Assembly: GCA_026388445.1 (NCBI GenBank)
Contig: JAPLJU010000094.1
Location: 1 to 11,431 of the forward strand
Origin: Deltaproteobacteria bacterium
GTDB lineage: Bacteria; Desulfobacterota; Syntrophia; Syntrophales; UBA2192
Direction: 5' to 3'
Length of the DNA stretch: 11,431 nucleotides
Below are positions 1-7,901 of the stretch, piece after piece (positions within the stretch are counted from its first letter, which is position 1; every line of letters starts with the position of its first letter). The notes beneath the pieces are model-generated. The model saw only the letters and a program-made list of their open reading frames with translations, was not told the origin of the DNA and did not search any database. The translations under genes were made by a program, and so were the position numbers.

Positions 1-358
1 CTCAAATAACAGAGACCCAATAAAGCAGTTACGGTTCTACAAATCGAATTATGAAATGAGATTGTATTTATTCGATAAACATAAACTTTCTGAAGATATG
101 CGGAAAGAAGCTGAAGCAGTCTGGTATGACAAAACTCTACAACTGGCTTTTTATGAAAGAAATGTTGAATTAGCTACTGAGATAAGAAAAAAGAAGCTGA
201 CATTCACATGGAAAGAATGGCTTCTATATTTTGGCGCGAAACATTCTACGATACATTATGGATGCCGTGGAGCAATTTTTTTCCTCAACACATTTAGTAA
301 ACTACAAAATCGAATGTCACAGAATTGTTCTAGCTTAGCCGGGGTAGGTCCAAGGTAA
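1..358 (+). CDS. 3' end of an unidentified protein (possible glycosyltransferase tail)
   Basis: The frame is open from base 2 without a stop and ends at TAA 356-358, giving 118 visible residues, so the gene begins upstream of the window. The ATG at 56 is in frame but is probably internal, because the upstream codons also read as ordinary protein (SNNRDPIKQLRFYKSNYEMR). The segment is rich in Lys, Tyr, Phe and Trp and mostly helical in character, with no catalytic motif I can name. A basic, aromatic tail of this kind is common at the C-terminus of family 2 glycosyltransferases, and the next gene is a methyltransferase of a kind often found in surface-polysaccharide loci; this is a guess from style and context. 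The last 15 or so residues look less structured. Base composition differs from the rest of the window: 60 of the first 180 bases are G or C. Confidence 0.5.
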   Translation, partial: SNNRDPIKQLRFYKSNYEMRLYLFDKHKLSEDMRKEAEAVWYDKTLQLAFYERNVELATEIRKKKLTFTWKEWLLYFGAKHSTIHYGCRGAIFFLNTFSKLQNRMSQNCSSLAGVGPR

Positions 359-478
359 CGAACGTGCCCACTGAGCAGAATTCTTCTTTCACCAACCGGA
401 TAGTTTGGAAAAAGGCTGGGGTTAGGAAGCACATGAAAATAGCTATTGGCAATTATTGAAGGGTAAGGAAGCAAAGAG

Positions 479-1303
479 ATGTTTGTTCTTCCCGAGAGCC
501 TAAAAAGATGCCTCCGCCCTGTTAAAAAGTGTATACGCTCGGGCGAACTTCGCTTCAACAAGATGGGCAACCGGTGTCAGTGCTACATTTGCCGGAAGAA
601 GTTCCATCATTTTTACAGTTTCCGCGGCGGCAGCAGGGAGATACCACCCTTTGTGCGCGAGTTGGGCCTGATCGGCAGTGATGTTGACAATTTTATCTGT
701 CCGCATTGTGGTTGTCACGACCGTGAAAGACACCTTTTTATGTATTTCGAGAGGCTAAGTTTGTGGAGTGCTGTCATGGGTGGGTCTGTATTACATTTCG
801 CCCCAGAAAGGAGTCTTAGAGATGCAATCGTTCGTCTGAAGCCGAAAGAGTATATTCAGGCGGACCTTTTCCCGGCCGATAAGGAGATTCGAAAAATCGA
901 TGTCACAGCGATTGGTTTTCCGGAGGAATATTTCGATTTCATTATATGCAATCACGTGCTCGAGCATGTTCCAAGAGATGAACAGGCCATGGGTGAGCTA
1001 TGTAGAGTTTTGAAAAGAGGGAAATTGGCGGTAATTCAGGTACCATTTTCTCCTATTCTATTGAAAGCTTTTGAGGATGACAGCATAAACACAGACGATT
1101 TGCGATTCAGATTCTACGGTCAGGAAGATCACGTCAGGGTATACGGGCGAGATTTGTTTTCGCGACTGGAAGGTGCGGGTTTTGAAGTAATGCTGCAGAA
1201 ACATCAGATCGTTTTGCCAGATCTTGACGGCGAGTTTTACGGTGTAAACCGAAGAGAGGACCTGATTCTGGTTAAGAGAAGAGAAAATGGGCCTCTTAAA
1301 TAA
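479..1303 (+). CDS. class I SAM-dependent methyltransferase with N-terminal cysteine cluster
   Basis: 274 residues. Residues 33-79 carry six cysteines as C-x-C-x2-C (33, 35, 38) and CPHCGC (74, 77, 79), which looks like a split zinc-binding knuckle. The rest resembles a class I (Methyltransf_11-like) Rossmann methyltransferase. VLHFAPERSL (104-113) stands where the SAM-binding motif I is expected, but without the usual GxGxG. IQADLFP (126-132) fits the acidic motif II, and FDFIICNHVLEHV (152-164) with ELCRVLKRGKLAVIQVPF (173-190) are the typical post-II and post-III strands. The ATG at 479 follows a purine-rich AAGGAAG. A downstream Met (residue 29) could also serve and would keep all six cysteines. 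The substrate is unknown. Proteins of this type are often encoded with glycosyltransferases, which fits the preceding partial gene. The gene is less GC-rich than the operons to its right. No membrane segment is seen, so it should be cytoplasmic. Confidence 0.8.
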   Translation: MFVLPESLKRCLRPVKKCIRSGELRFNKMGNRCQCYICRKKFHHFYSFRGGSREIPPFVRELGLIGSDVDNFICPHCGCHDRERHLFMYFERLSLWSAVMGGSVLHFAPERSLRDAIVRLKPKEYIQADLFPADKEIRKIDVTAIGFPEEYFDFIICNHVLEHVPRDEQAMGELCRVLKRGKLAVIQVPFSPILLKAFEDDSINTDDLRFRFYGQEDHVRVYGRDLFSRLEGAGFEVMLQKHQIVLPDLDGEFYGVNRREDLILVKRRENGPLK

Positions 1304-1495
1304 CGGAGCACGCAAGTTCCTATTATGCTTCTTTCTTCAGCAATACTTAGGACATCCTGCAGCCCGAATGGCCAGCCGAGAGTTTCTGCATCTGACTACA
1401 AAATCTTCCCAGTCTATTACACCAGCGCTAACAATTATGAGCCCATACAGGGCAGTGTTTAGTGAATATTGGATAGCGTGAGTTTTTTAAAGAGG
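1304..1495. other. intergenic stretch without a convincing gene
   Basis: This stretch separates the methyltransferase from the convergent terminator. A 64-codon frame (1287-1481, plus) crosses it. That frame overlaps the methyltransferase end, has no good ribosome site and resembles no family I know, so I do not call it a gene. No tRNA, repeat or promoter stood out. Confidence 0.4.
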
Positions 1496-1527
1496 AATAA
1501 GGCCGGGAAGAAATTCCCGGCCTTATT
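1496..1527. terminator. bidirectional intrinsic terminator between convergent units
   Basis: AATAAGGCCGGGAA (1496-1509) and TTCCCGGCCTTATT (1514-1527) form a perfect 14-bp stem closed by a GAAA tetraloop. The A/T-rich outer base pairs supply part of a U-tract for either direction. It lies 29 bases beyond the glyS stop codon on the minus strand and about 190 bases after the methyltransferase on the plus strand. It is therefore best read as the end of the pyr-recO-gly unit, and possibly of the left unit too. The T-runs after the stem are short on both sides. Confidence 0.85.
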
Positions 1528-1556
1528 GTAATTTCACAGTCCCTTACCTTACGCCG

Positions 1557-3641
1557 TTAGCCCTGCGCCTGCTTTTCCGTGACGATCTTTGAGAAATCGG
1601 CGATGCGGTAGAAGAGCTTCGCGATCGCCTCGAGGAGCGACAGCCGATTGAAACGGACCTTCTCGTCTGGCTCCATGACAAGCACCCCCTCGAAGAAACT
1701 GTCCACGGGCTTTCGGAGCGTCACCAGGTGCGTCATGGCCTCCCGGTAGTCGTCCCTCTCCACGAGGCTTTCAATCTTCCCCTTCAGATCCAGGCAGGCT
1801 TTGTGGAGATTCCTCTCGACGTCTGTCTCGAAGAGGGAAGGGTCGACGGATCCGTCCTTGAAGCCCTTGATAATGTTCACCACCCGCTTGAAGGCGATGG
1901 CGAGGGGCTCGAAATCGGGATGGCCCTTAATGTTCTCGACGGCCTCGATCTTCTTCAAGGCCTTCCCGATGTCGGAGACGCCTAGCGTAAGGACGGCGTC
2001 CACCACGTCATAGGGATGCCCCTGCGAGATGAACTGGTTTTCCAGCCGGCCCCGGAAGAAATCGAGAACGTCCCTCTTTGTCTCCGCAGGCGGCCGCCTG
2101 ATCTTGGTCCCCAGGATGGCCATGCTCCGGTCGATGAGGTCTGCGAGGTCCAGCCGGTAATTCCTGTGCAGGATGATGTTGAGGATGCCGAGGGCCTGGC
2201 GCCTCAGGCCGTAAGGATCGGCCGTCCCCGTGGGGATCTGGTTCACCCCGAAGAACCCCACGATGGTGTCGAGCTTGTCGGCGATGCTCACGATGGCGCC
2301 TTCGTCCGTCTCCGGCAGTTCCCCGCCAGCCTGGGTGGGAAGATAGTGCTCGTAGATCGCCTTTGCCACCACGGGATTCTCCCCCTGGATGAGGGCGTAT
2401 TCCCGCCCCATTATACCCTGGAGTTCTGGAAATTCGTAGATCATCTGTGTCTCGATGTCCGCCTTGGCGAGATAGGCCGCCCGGTCCACCGTGTCCTTAA
2501 GCGCCGGGTTGATCCGCTTGGTGATGTAGGCTGCCAGTTCCCTGAACCGCATGACCTTGTCGTAGGAGGTCCCGAGCATGGAGTGAAAGACAACCTTCCG
2601 GAGTTTTTCAAAGTGCTTCTCCAGCGGGACCTTCTGGTCGGCCTCGAAGAAGAACTTGGCGTCGGCAAGCCGCGCCCGGATGACCTTTTCGTTTCCCCGG
2701 GCCACCACTGAAGGATCGCGGGCCAGGGTGTTGTTGATCGCGATGAAGTGGGGAAGGAGCTTTCCGGTCCCGTCGACGACGGGGAAGTAACGCTGGTGTT
2801 CCATCATGGTCGCCGTCAGGACGTCCTTCGGGAGCTTGAGGTAGTCCTTGTCGAAATTGCCCACGACGGCAGAGGGGTATTCAACGAGGAAGGTCACCTC
2901 CTCGAGGAGTTCTTCATCGCGGAGGAGCTTTCCCCCCAGACCGGCCGCCGCCTGCTCGGCCTGTTCGAGGATGATCTTCTTGCGTTCCTCGGGGTCGACG
3001 ATGACATAGGCCTTCCGGGTCTTCGCCAGGTAGTCCTTGATGCTTCTCACCTTGAAGGGGCGGGGGTGCATGAAACGGTGGCCGCAGGTACGGTCGCCGC
3101 TTTCGATGTTTTCAACCTTGAAAGGAACGATCTCTCCGCCGAAGAGGGCCACGATCCAGTGGATGGGCCTGACAAAACGGATGTCGAGATTCATCCACCG
3201 CATGGACTTGGGAAAAGGGATAGAGGTGATGAACCGGGTGAGGACGGCCGGAAGGAGGTCCTTCGTCTCTCCGCCCTTTGTTTTTTTGCGGGCCAGGAGG
3301 TACTCACCCTTGTCGGTGGTGACGGTCTTGAGCTCCGAGATGTCCAGGCCTTGTCCTCTGGCAAACCCCAGGGCCGCGGGGGTGGGGTTCCCTTTGTCGT
3401 CGAAGGCCACTCTCTTGGCCGGTCCGAGCTTTTCAATAACCTGGTCTTCCTGCATGGCTGCTACCTTGTAAACAAAAAGTACAAGCCTTCTTGGTGTGGC
3501 CAGGGTTTTTACATCGCCGTGCCCGATCCGGAGATTGGCGAATTCCTTCCGGATGATCTCCTCCATGTCCTTGAGGGTACGGGGTAGAAACTCGGCGGGG
3601 ATCTCCTCCGTTCCGATTTCAAAAAGCAGTTCCTTAGACAT
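1557..3641 (-). CDS. glyS: glycyl-tRNA synthetase beta subunit
   Basis: 694 residues, the normal size for the beta subunit of the bacterial alpha2/beta2 glycyl-tRNA synthetase. It binds tRNA(Gly) and is needed, with GlyQ, to attach glycine to its tRNA in the cytoplasm. The N-terminus (KELLFEIGTEEIPAEFLP, 3-20) is the family signature. Other typical blocks are EHQRYFPV (281-288), NEKVIRARLADAKFF (317-331), DIETQMIYEFPELQGIMGRE (395-414), ADKLDTIVGFF (454-464) and PTGTADPYGLRRQALGI (470-486). A helical DALR-like anticodon-binding region occupies the C-terminus (about 580-680). The ATG start has an AGGAG ribosome site (3655-3651) 9 nt upstream. It is the last gene of the minus-strand unit, and the glyQ-glyS gap of about 140 bases is filled by short tandem repeats. 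No damage seen. Confidence 0.98.
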   Translation of the reverse strand: MSKELLFEIGTEEIPAEFLPRTLKDMEEIIRKEFANLRIGHGDVKTLATPRRLVLFVYKVAAMQEDQVIEKLGPAKRVAFDDKGNPTPAALGFARGQGLDISELKTVTTDKGEYLLARKKTKGGETKDLLPAVLTRFITSIPFPKSMRWMNLDIRFVRPIHWIVALFGGEIVPFKVENIESGDRTCGHRFMHPRPFKVRSIKDYLAKTRKAYVIVDPEERKKIILEQAEQAAAGLGGKLLRDEELLEEVTFLVEYPSAVVGNFDKDYLKLPKDVLTATMMEHQRYFPVVDGTGKLLPHFIAINNTLARDPSVVARGNEKVIRARLADAKFFFEADQKVPLEKHFEKLRKVVFHSMLGTSYDKVMRFRELAAYITKRINPALKDTVDRAAYLAKADIETQMIYEFPELQGIMGREYALIQGENPVVAKAIYEHYLPTQAGGELPETDEGAIVSIADKLDTIVGFFGVNQIPTGTADPYGLRRQALGILNIILHRNYRLDLADLIDRSMAILGTKIRRPPAETKRDVLDFFRGRLENQFISQGHPYDVVDAVLTLGVSDIGKALKKIEAVENIKGHPDFEPLAIAFKRVVNIIKGFKDGSVDPSLFETDVERNLHKACLDLKGKIESLVERDDYREAMTHLVTLRKPVDSFFEGVLVMEPDEKVRFNRLSLLEAIAKLFYRIADFSKIVTEKQAQG

Positions 3642-3653
3642 GTAAAAAAACTC

Positions 3654-3688
3654 CTGAATTATGAGTTATGAATTTTGAGTTTTGAATT
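3654..3688. repeat. heptamer tandem array, five units of WTGARTT type
   Basis: On the plus strand five successive 7-base units read CTGAATT, ATGAGTT, ATGAATT, TTGAGTT and TTGAATT. The array touches the glyS ribosome-binding site (AGGAG at 3655-3651 on the minus strand), so it forms the 5' flank of glyS. The same type of unit recurs at 7804-7838 just upstream of pyrB. Confidence 0.75.
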
Positions 3689-3693
3689 ATTTT

Positions 3694-3747
3694 GGTCTGT
3701 CTGGTCCGTCTTGTCTATCTGGTCGGTCTTGTCTATTTGGTCTTGCT
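3694..3747. repeat. nonamer tandem array, six units of KGTCNGTCT type
   Basis: On the plus strand six 9-base units read GGTCTGTCT, GGTCCGTCT, TGTCTATCT, GGTCGGTCT, TGTCTATTT and GGTCTTGCT. They sit between two heptamer arrays in the glyQ-glyS gap. The period changes from 7 to 9 and back to 7 within about 130 bases. Confidence 0.7.
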
Positions 3748-3780
3748 AGTCACTAGCCACTCGTCACTAATCACTGACCA

Positions 3781-3782
<2 letters not shown>
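3748..3782. repeat. heptamer tandem array, five units of NRYCACT type, running into the glyQ stop codon
   Basis: On the plus strand the units are AGTCACT, AGCCACT, CGTCACT, AATCACT and GACCACT. On the minus strand, the sense strand of glyQ, this reads TAGTGGTCAGTGATTAGTGA and onward, so the stop codon TAG (3783-3781) is the first triplet of the first repeat unit. The same family and the same placement at a stop codon recur after pyrC at 5528-5562. Confidence 0.75.
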
Positions 3783-4662
<880 letters not shown>

Positions 4663-4667
4663 GTATC

Positions 4668-4673
4668 CCTCCC
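4668..4673 (-). promoter_or_regulatory. ribosome binding site deciding the glyQ start
   Basis: GGGAGG on the minus strand, 5 nt before the GTG at 4662-4660. It favours the shorter 293-residue GlyQ over the 309-residue reading from GTG 4710. Confidence 0.7.
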
Positions 4674-4756
4674 GGAAAAAACGTTTAAATTGCATTGGTT
4701 GATCGGTCACACAGGCGGGAGAAGTAGCATTATGACGGGACCAAAGTCAAGGGAAA

Positions 4757-5554
4757 TCAAAGTACCGTTTTCCTCATATCATCAAGGACTTTGAGAGATT
4801 TGAGGGCCTTGCCGAGGAGGTGTTCGATGATGGCGCCGAGGATGGCCCGGCTCTCCTTGGCCATCCGGTCGGAGACGACAAGCCTTGAGATCACCTGAAG
4901 ATCCGTCTGTGATCCTGCAATGAGCGTTTTCAGGGTCCCGGGCGCAACGGACAGGGCTGTCGTGGCGTTTTTGAGGCAGGTCCGGCAGCGGATTCCGCCA
5001 TCGGCCGGGATGAATGCTGGCTCGCTGATCTCATCGAGTTGTTTTCTGCAGGTGAGACAGCTCCGGATGTGGAGGTCGTAGCCGGTGAGCTTCAGAAGCC
5101 TCATCTCGAAGAATCTTTCGATGCCGGGCTGCAGGGCTTCGCGATCCAGGAATACCAGGAAGTCTTCGAGGAGGCGGAAAAGCTCCGCGTTCTTTTTCCC
5201 TTCGGCGCTGAAGCCGTCGACAAGCTCGGCGAGGTAGGTGGCGATGAGGGTCTTTTCCAGGTCCTCCCGGATGCCCGGGTGGTGGGAGACCACGTCGGCG
5301 CCCTCGATGAGGGAAAGTCCGCCCCGGCCGCCCCTCGAGAAGAGGACGTTCGAGAGTGAAAAGAGCTCCAGGGCATTGGCGAACCTTCTTTTGCTTCGCC
5401 GCGCGCCCTTGGCGATCCCCTTTAGTTTCCCCAAATCCGTGGTGAAGAAGGTGACAATCCGGTCGGACTCCCCGTAGTCCAGGGTTCGCAGAACGACGGC
5501 CCTCGTTTTCTGAACATTTCTTCCGATCACCGCTCGCCACTCATCACTGACCAC
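4757..5554 (-). CDS. recO: DNA repair protein RecO
   Basis: 265 residues, within the usual RecO range. RecO acts with RecF and RecR to load RecA onto SSB-covered single-stranded DNA in recombinational repair. The N-terminal OB-fold is recognisable by QKTRAVVLRTLDYGESDRIV (15-34) and LGKLKGIAKGARRSKRRFAN (41-60). The middle is a helical bundle, and a zinc knuckle has Cys 166, 169, 190 and 193. The start is GTG 5554-5552, 6 nt after the pyrC stop, with AAGGA (5569-5565) in the pyrC tail 10 nt upstream, which suggests translational coupling. A second in-frame GTG lies at 5530. RecO proteins normally begin close to the QKTRA segment. The first 9 to 14 residues here are therefore extra, and most are encoded by a heptamer repeat array. 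Confidence 0.95.
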   Translation of the reverse strand: MVSDEWRAVIGRNVQKTRAVVLRTLDYGESDRIVTFFTTDLGKLKGIAKGARRSKRRFANALELFSLSNVLFSRGGRGGLSLIEGADVVSHHPGIREDLEKTLIATYLAELVDGFSAEGKKNAELFRLLEDFLVFLDREALQPGIERFFEMRLLKLTGYDLHIRSCLTCRKQLDEISEPAFIPADGGIRCRTCLKNATTALSVAPGTLKTLIAGSQTDLQVISRLVVSDRMAKESRAILGAIIEHLLGKALKSLKVLDDMRKTVL

Positions 5555-5562
5555 TCACCACT
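5528..5562. repeat. heptamer tandem array spanning the pyrC stop and recO start
   Basis: On the plus strand five units read CACCGCT, CGCCACT, CATCACT, GACCACT and CACCACT, the NRYCACT family also found at 3748-3782. On the minus strand the array starts at the pyrC stop codon as TAGTGGT and then runs into recO, where it is translated as the first residues of the GTG-initiated protein (VSDEWRAV). Confidence 0.75.
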
Positions 5563-6865
5563 ATTCCTTGTTGCTGTATTTCACGGTTCCGCCGACGATG
5601 GTGTGGATCACCTTTCCCTTCAGTTGCCAGCCGCCAAAGGGGGAGTTTCGGCTTTTGGACCGGAACTTCTTTACGTCCACGGTCCAGGCTTTTTCGGGAT
5701 CGACTATGGTGATGTCTGCGTCAGCGCCCGGCTTGAGCGTCCCTTTATTGAGCCGCAGGATCTTTGCCGGATTGAGACTCATCTTTTCGACAAGCTGCGG
5801 AAGCGTCAAAACGTCCTCGGCAACCAGGCGGAGGCTCAGCGCGAGAGACGTCTCCAGGCCGATGATGCCGTTGGCGGCGTACTCGAACTCCACCTCCTTT
5901 TCAATGGAAGACTGGGGGGCGTGGTCCGTGGCGATGGCATCGAGGGTCCCGTCCCACAGGCCCTTTTTGATGGCGGCGACATCCCCGACGCTTCGCAGGG
6001 GCGGGTTCATCTTGAGCCGCGTGTCAAATTCCGTGAGCGCCTCCTCCGACAGGCAGAAATAGTGGGGCGCCGTCTCCGCCGTGACTCGCACGCCCCGTTT
6101 CTTCGCCTCACGGATGAGATCGACGGAGCCCGCTGTGCTCACGTGGGCGATGTGGACGGCTGCTTCCGTGTAACCGGCAATCAGGATATCCCGGGCGACC
6201 ATGACCTCCTCGGATATGGAGGGGATGCCCGGAAGCCCCAGTTCCGTCGATGTCAGCCCCTCGTTCATCAACCCGCCGGCGGAAAGTGTGGCGTCCTCGC
6301 AGTGGGAGATGATGGGAACGCCGAAGGAACCGGCATATTCCAGGGCCCGCCGCATAAGCCCCCCGGTCATCACGGGCTTGCCGTCATCGGAGAAGGCCAC
6401 GGCTCCCGCCTCCACCAGATCACCGAATTCCGTCAGCCCCTTTCCTTCCGAGCCCTTGCTGACCGCCGCGACGGGGTAAACATTCACGAGGCCGCACTTC
6501 ACCGCCTGGCGGATGATGAACTCCGTGACGGAACGGTTGTCGTTGATGGGGTCCGTGTTGGGCATGCAGGCGATCGACGTGAACCCTCCGGCCAGCGCTG
6601 CCTCGCTCCCCGTCTCGATCGTCTCCTTGTATTCATAACCCGGCTCCCGGAGGTGGGTGTGCATGTCGACGAGCCCGGGAAGGACGAGCAGGTTGTGAGC
6701 GTCGAGAACCTGAATAGCGGGGGCTTTTCTGGAAGCCTTTGCGCCGCCTGCCGGGAGATCCTTTCCGATCTTCGATATTTTTCCGTTTTCAACCAGGATA
6801 TCCATCTTCGCGTCGAGTTCCTGCGACGGGTCGACGACACGTCCGCCTTTGATCAGAAGATTCAT
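5561..6865 (-). CDS. pyrC: dihydroorotase, type I
   Basis: 434 residues. It catalyses reversible cyclisation of N-carbamoyl-aspartate to dihydroorotate, the third step of UMP synthesis, in the cytoplasm. It belongs to the long amidohydrolase (type I) class. Visible metal-site and active-site elements are DMHTHLREPG (67-76, with His69 and His71), FSDDG (158-162), ISHCED (186-191), HIAHVST (238-244) and ATDHAP (312-317). Start: ATG 6865 is preferred over TTG 6868 because GGAGG (6876-6872) lies 6 nt before the ATG. The A of this ATG is also the last base of the pyrB stop (TGATG), a one-base overlap typical of translational coupling. In several bacteria the type I enzyme associates with aspartate carbamoyltransferase, which the adjacency would suit. 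The TAG stop begins a heptamer repeat array. Confidence 0.97.
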   Translation of the reverse strand: MNLLIKGGRVVDPSQELDAKMDILVENGKISKIGKDLPAGGAKASRKAPAIQVLDAHNLLVLPGLVDMHTHLREPGYEYKETIETGSEAALAGGFTSIACMPNTDPINDNRSVTEFIIRQAVKCGLVNVYPVAAVSKGSEGKGLTEFGDLVEAGAVAFSDDGKPVMTGGLMRRALEYAGSFGVPIISHCEDATLSAGGLMNEGLTSTELGLPGIPSISEEVMVARDILIAGYTEAAVHIAHVSTAGSVDLIREAKKRGVRVTAETAPHYFCLSEEALTEFDTRLKMNPPLRSVGDVAAIKKGLWDGTLDAIATDHAPQSSIEKEVEFEYAANGIIGLETSLALSLRLVAEDVLTLPQLVEKMSLNPAKILRLNKGTLKPGADADITIVDPEKAWTVDVKKFRSKSRNSPFGGWQLKGKVIHTIVGGTVKYSNKE

Positions 6866-7785
6866 CAATTACCTCCAGACAGTAGATAGAGGAGCGCCAT
6901 TCTTACCGCGACGCCGTTTGTCACCTGGTCGAGGATCACCGAATAGGGGCCGTCGGCCACGTCGGGAGAGATCTCCACGCCCCGGTTCATCGGCCCCGGG
7001 TGCATGATGATGACATCTTCTTTGGCGAGGGCCACGCGCTTGCGGTTCAGGCCGAAGAGGTTGGCATATTCCCGGAGCGACGGGAAAACGCTCATGTCCT
7101 GCCTCTCCGTCTGGATCCGGAGCATCATGATGATGTCGGCGTCCCGGATGGCGTCATCCACGTGGTGATGCACCTCCACCCCCAGCCGATCGATGAAGCG
7201 GGGCATCATGGTGCTCGGGCCCCCGACGGTTACTTTAGCCCCCATCTTGGTGAGACCGTAGATGTTGGAGCGGGCTACGCGGCTGTGAGCGATGTCCCCG
7301 ACGATCGAGACCTTGAGACCGGCGATTCTCTTTTTCTTCTCCCGGATCGTCATCATGTCGAGCAGGGCCTGCGTGGGGTGTTCGTGAGCCCCGTCGCCGG
7401 CGTTGATGACGGACTGGCGGACGACCCTCGAGAGCATGTGGGGCGCCCCGGCGGCGCTGTGCCGGAGCACGATGATGTCCGGGTTCATGGCCTCGAGGTT
7501 CTTCGCCGTGTCGATGAAGGTCTCCCCCTTGACGACGCTGCTCGTCGCCGTGGAGATGTTGATCGTGTCGGCGCTCAGTCGCTTGGCGGCGATCTCGAAG
7601 GAGGTCCGTGTCCGGGTGCTCGGCTCATAGAAGAGGTTCATGACCGTCACCCCCCTGAGGGTGGGGACCTTCTTGATCTCCCGCGTCGAGACCTCGATGA
7701 AGGACTCCGCCGTGTCCAGGATGAGGTTGATCTCTTCCACGGCGAGATCCCTGATGCCCAGAATGTCTTTCCTGGCTAATTTCAT
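6865..7785 (-). CDS. pyrB: aspartate carbamoyltransferase catalytic subunit
   Basis: 306 residues, the standard length of the catalytic chain, which joins carbamoyl phosphate and aspartate in the committed step of pyrimidine synthesis. Signatures present are EPSTRTRTSFE (54-64, carbamoyl-phosphate loop), the swinging-loop SSVVKGET (82-89) with Lys86, LRHS with His109, HPTQALLDM (136-144), MHPGPMNRGVEI (261-272) and DQVTNGVAVRMALLYLL (286-302). The ATG at 7785 has GGGAG 7 nt upstream. No pyrI regulatory subunit is encoded here, so control is probably at the pyrR leader rather than allosteric through PyrI. It is separated from pyrR by 116 bases holding a heptamer array and overlaps pyrC by one base. 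Confidence 0.98.
   Translation of the reverse strand: MKLARKDILGIRDLAVEEINLILDTAESFIEVSTREIKKVPTLRGVTVMNLFYEPSTRTRTSFEIAAKRLSADTINISTATSSVVKGETFIDTAKNLEAMNPDIIVLRHSAAGAPHMLSRVVRQSVINAGDGAHEHPTQALLDMMTIREKKKRIAGLKVSIVGDIAHSRVARSNIYGLTKMGAKVTVGGPSTMMPRFIDRLGVEVHHHVDDAIRDADIIMMLRIQTERQDMSVFPSLREYANLFGLNRKRVALAKEDVIIMHPGPMNRGVEISPDVADGPYSVILDQVTNGVAVRMALLYLLSGGN
6872..6876 (-). promoter_or_regulatory. ribosome binding site deciding the pyrC start
   Basis: GGAGG on the minus strand inside the pyrB 3' end, 6 nt before ATG 6865 but only 3 nt before the alternative TTG 6868. It supports ATG 6865 and coupling to pyrB translation. Confidence 0.7.
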
Positions 7786-7803
7786 GAAGGTACTCCCTGA
7801 AAA

Positions 7804-7838
7804 ACAGTTGTGAGTTGTGAGTTACGAGTTGTGAATTT
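7804..7838. repeat. heptamer tandem array, five units of TGAGTTR type
   Basis: On the plus strand the units are ACAGTTG, TGAGTTG, TGAGTTA, CGAGTTG and TGAATTT. The array lies in the pyrR-pyrB gap just upstream of the pyrB ribosome site, and is related to the array at 3654-3688 upstream of glyS. I see no convincing terminator or second PyrR site in this gap. Confidence 0.7.
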
Positions 7839-7901
7839 CACGATCGATGGTTTTTTCATCCCTTCTTCCAACCTTCCCGGTTCCCGCCTTTTGCCCCGAT
7901 T

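Noticed and set aside
256..570. 104-codon minus-strand frame across the gap before the methyltransferase
   Set aside because: It lies antisense to two plus-strand frames, has no good start signal, and its sequence resembles a shadow translation.
1287..1481. 64-codon plus-strand frame after the methyltransferase
   Set aside because: It overlaps the methyltransferase end, has no clear ribosome site and no family resemblance, and its codons look random.
2016..2711. Long plus-strand frames opposite glyS, pyrC and pyrB
   Set aside because: They are antisense shadows of GC-rich genes whose own frames carry unmistakable family motifs.
4663..4756. Promoter or T-box-type leader before glyQ
   Set aside because: TTGACT and CATAAT occur on the minus strand but only 10 nt apart, and the gap is too short for a T-box with no matching stem or terminator.
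7786..7901. Second PyrR attenuator between pyrR and pyrB, as in Bacillus
   Set aside because: No CNGNGA hexaloop with flanking stem and no terminator with a T-run is present in this gap.
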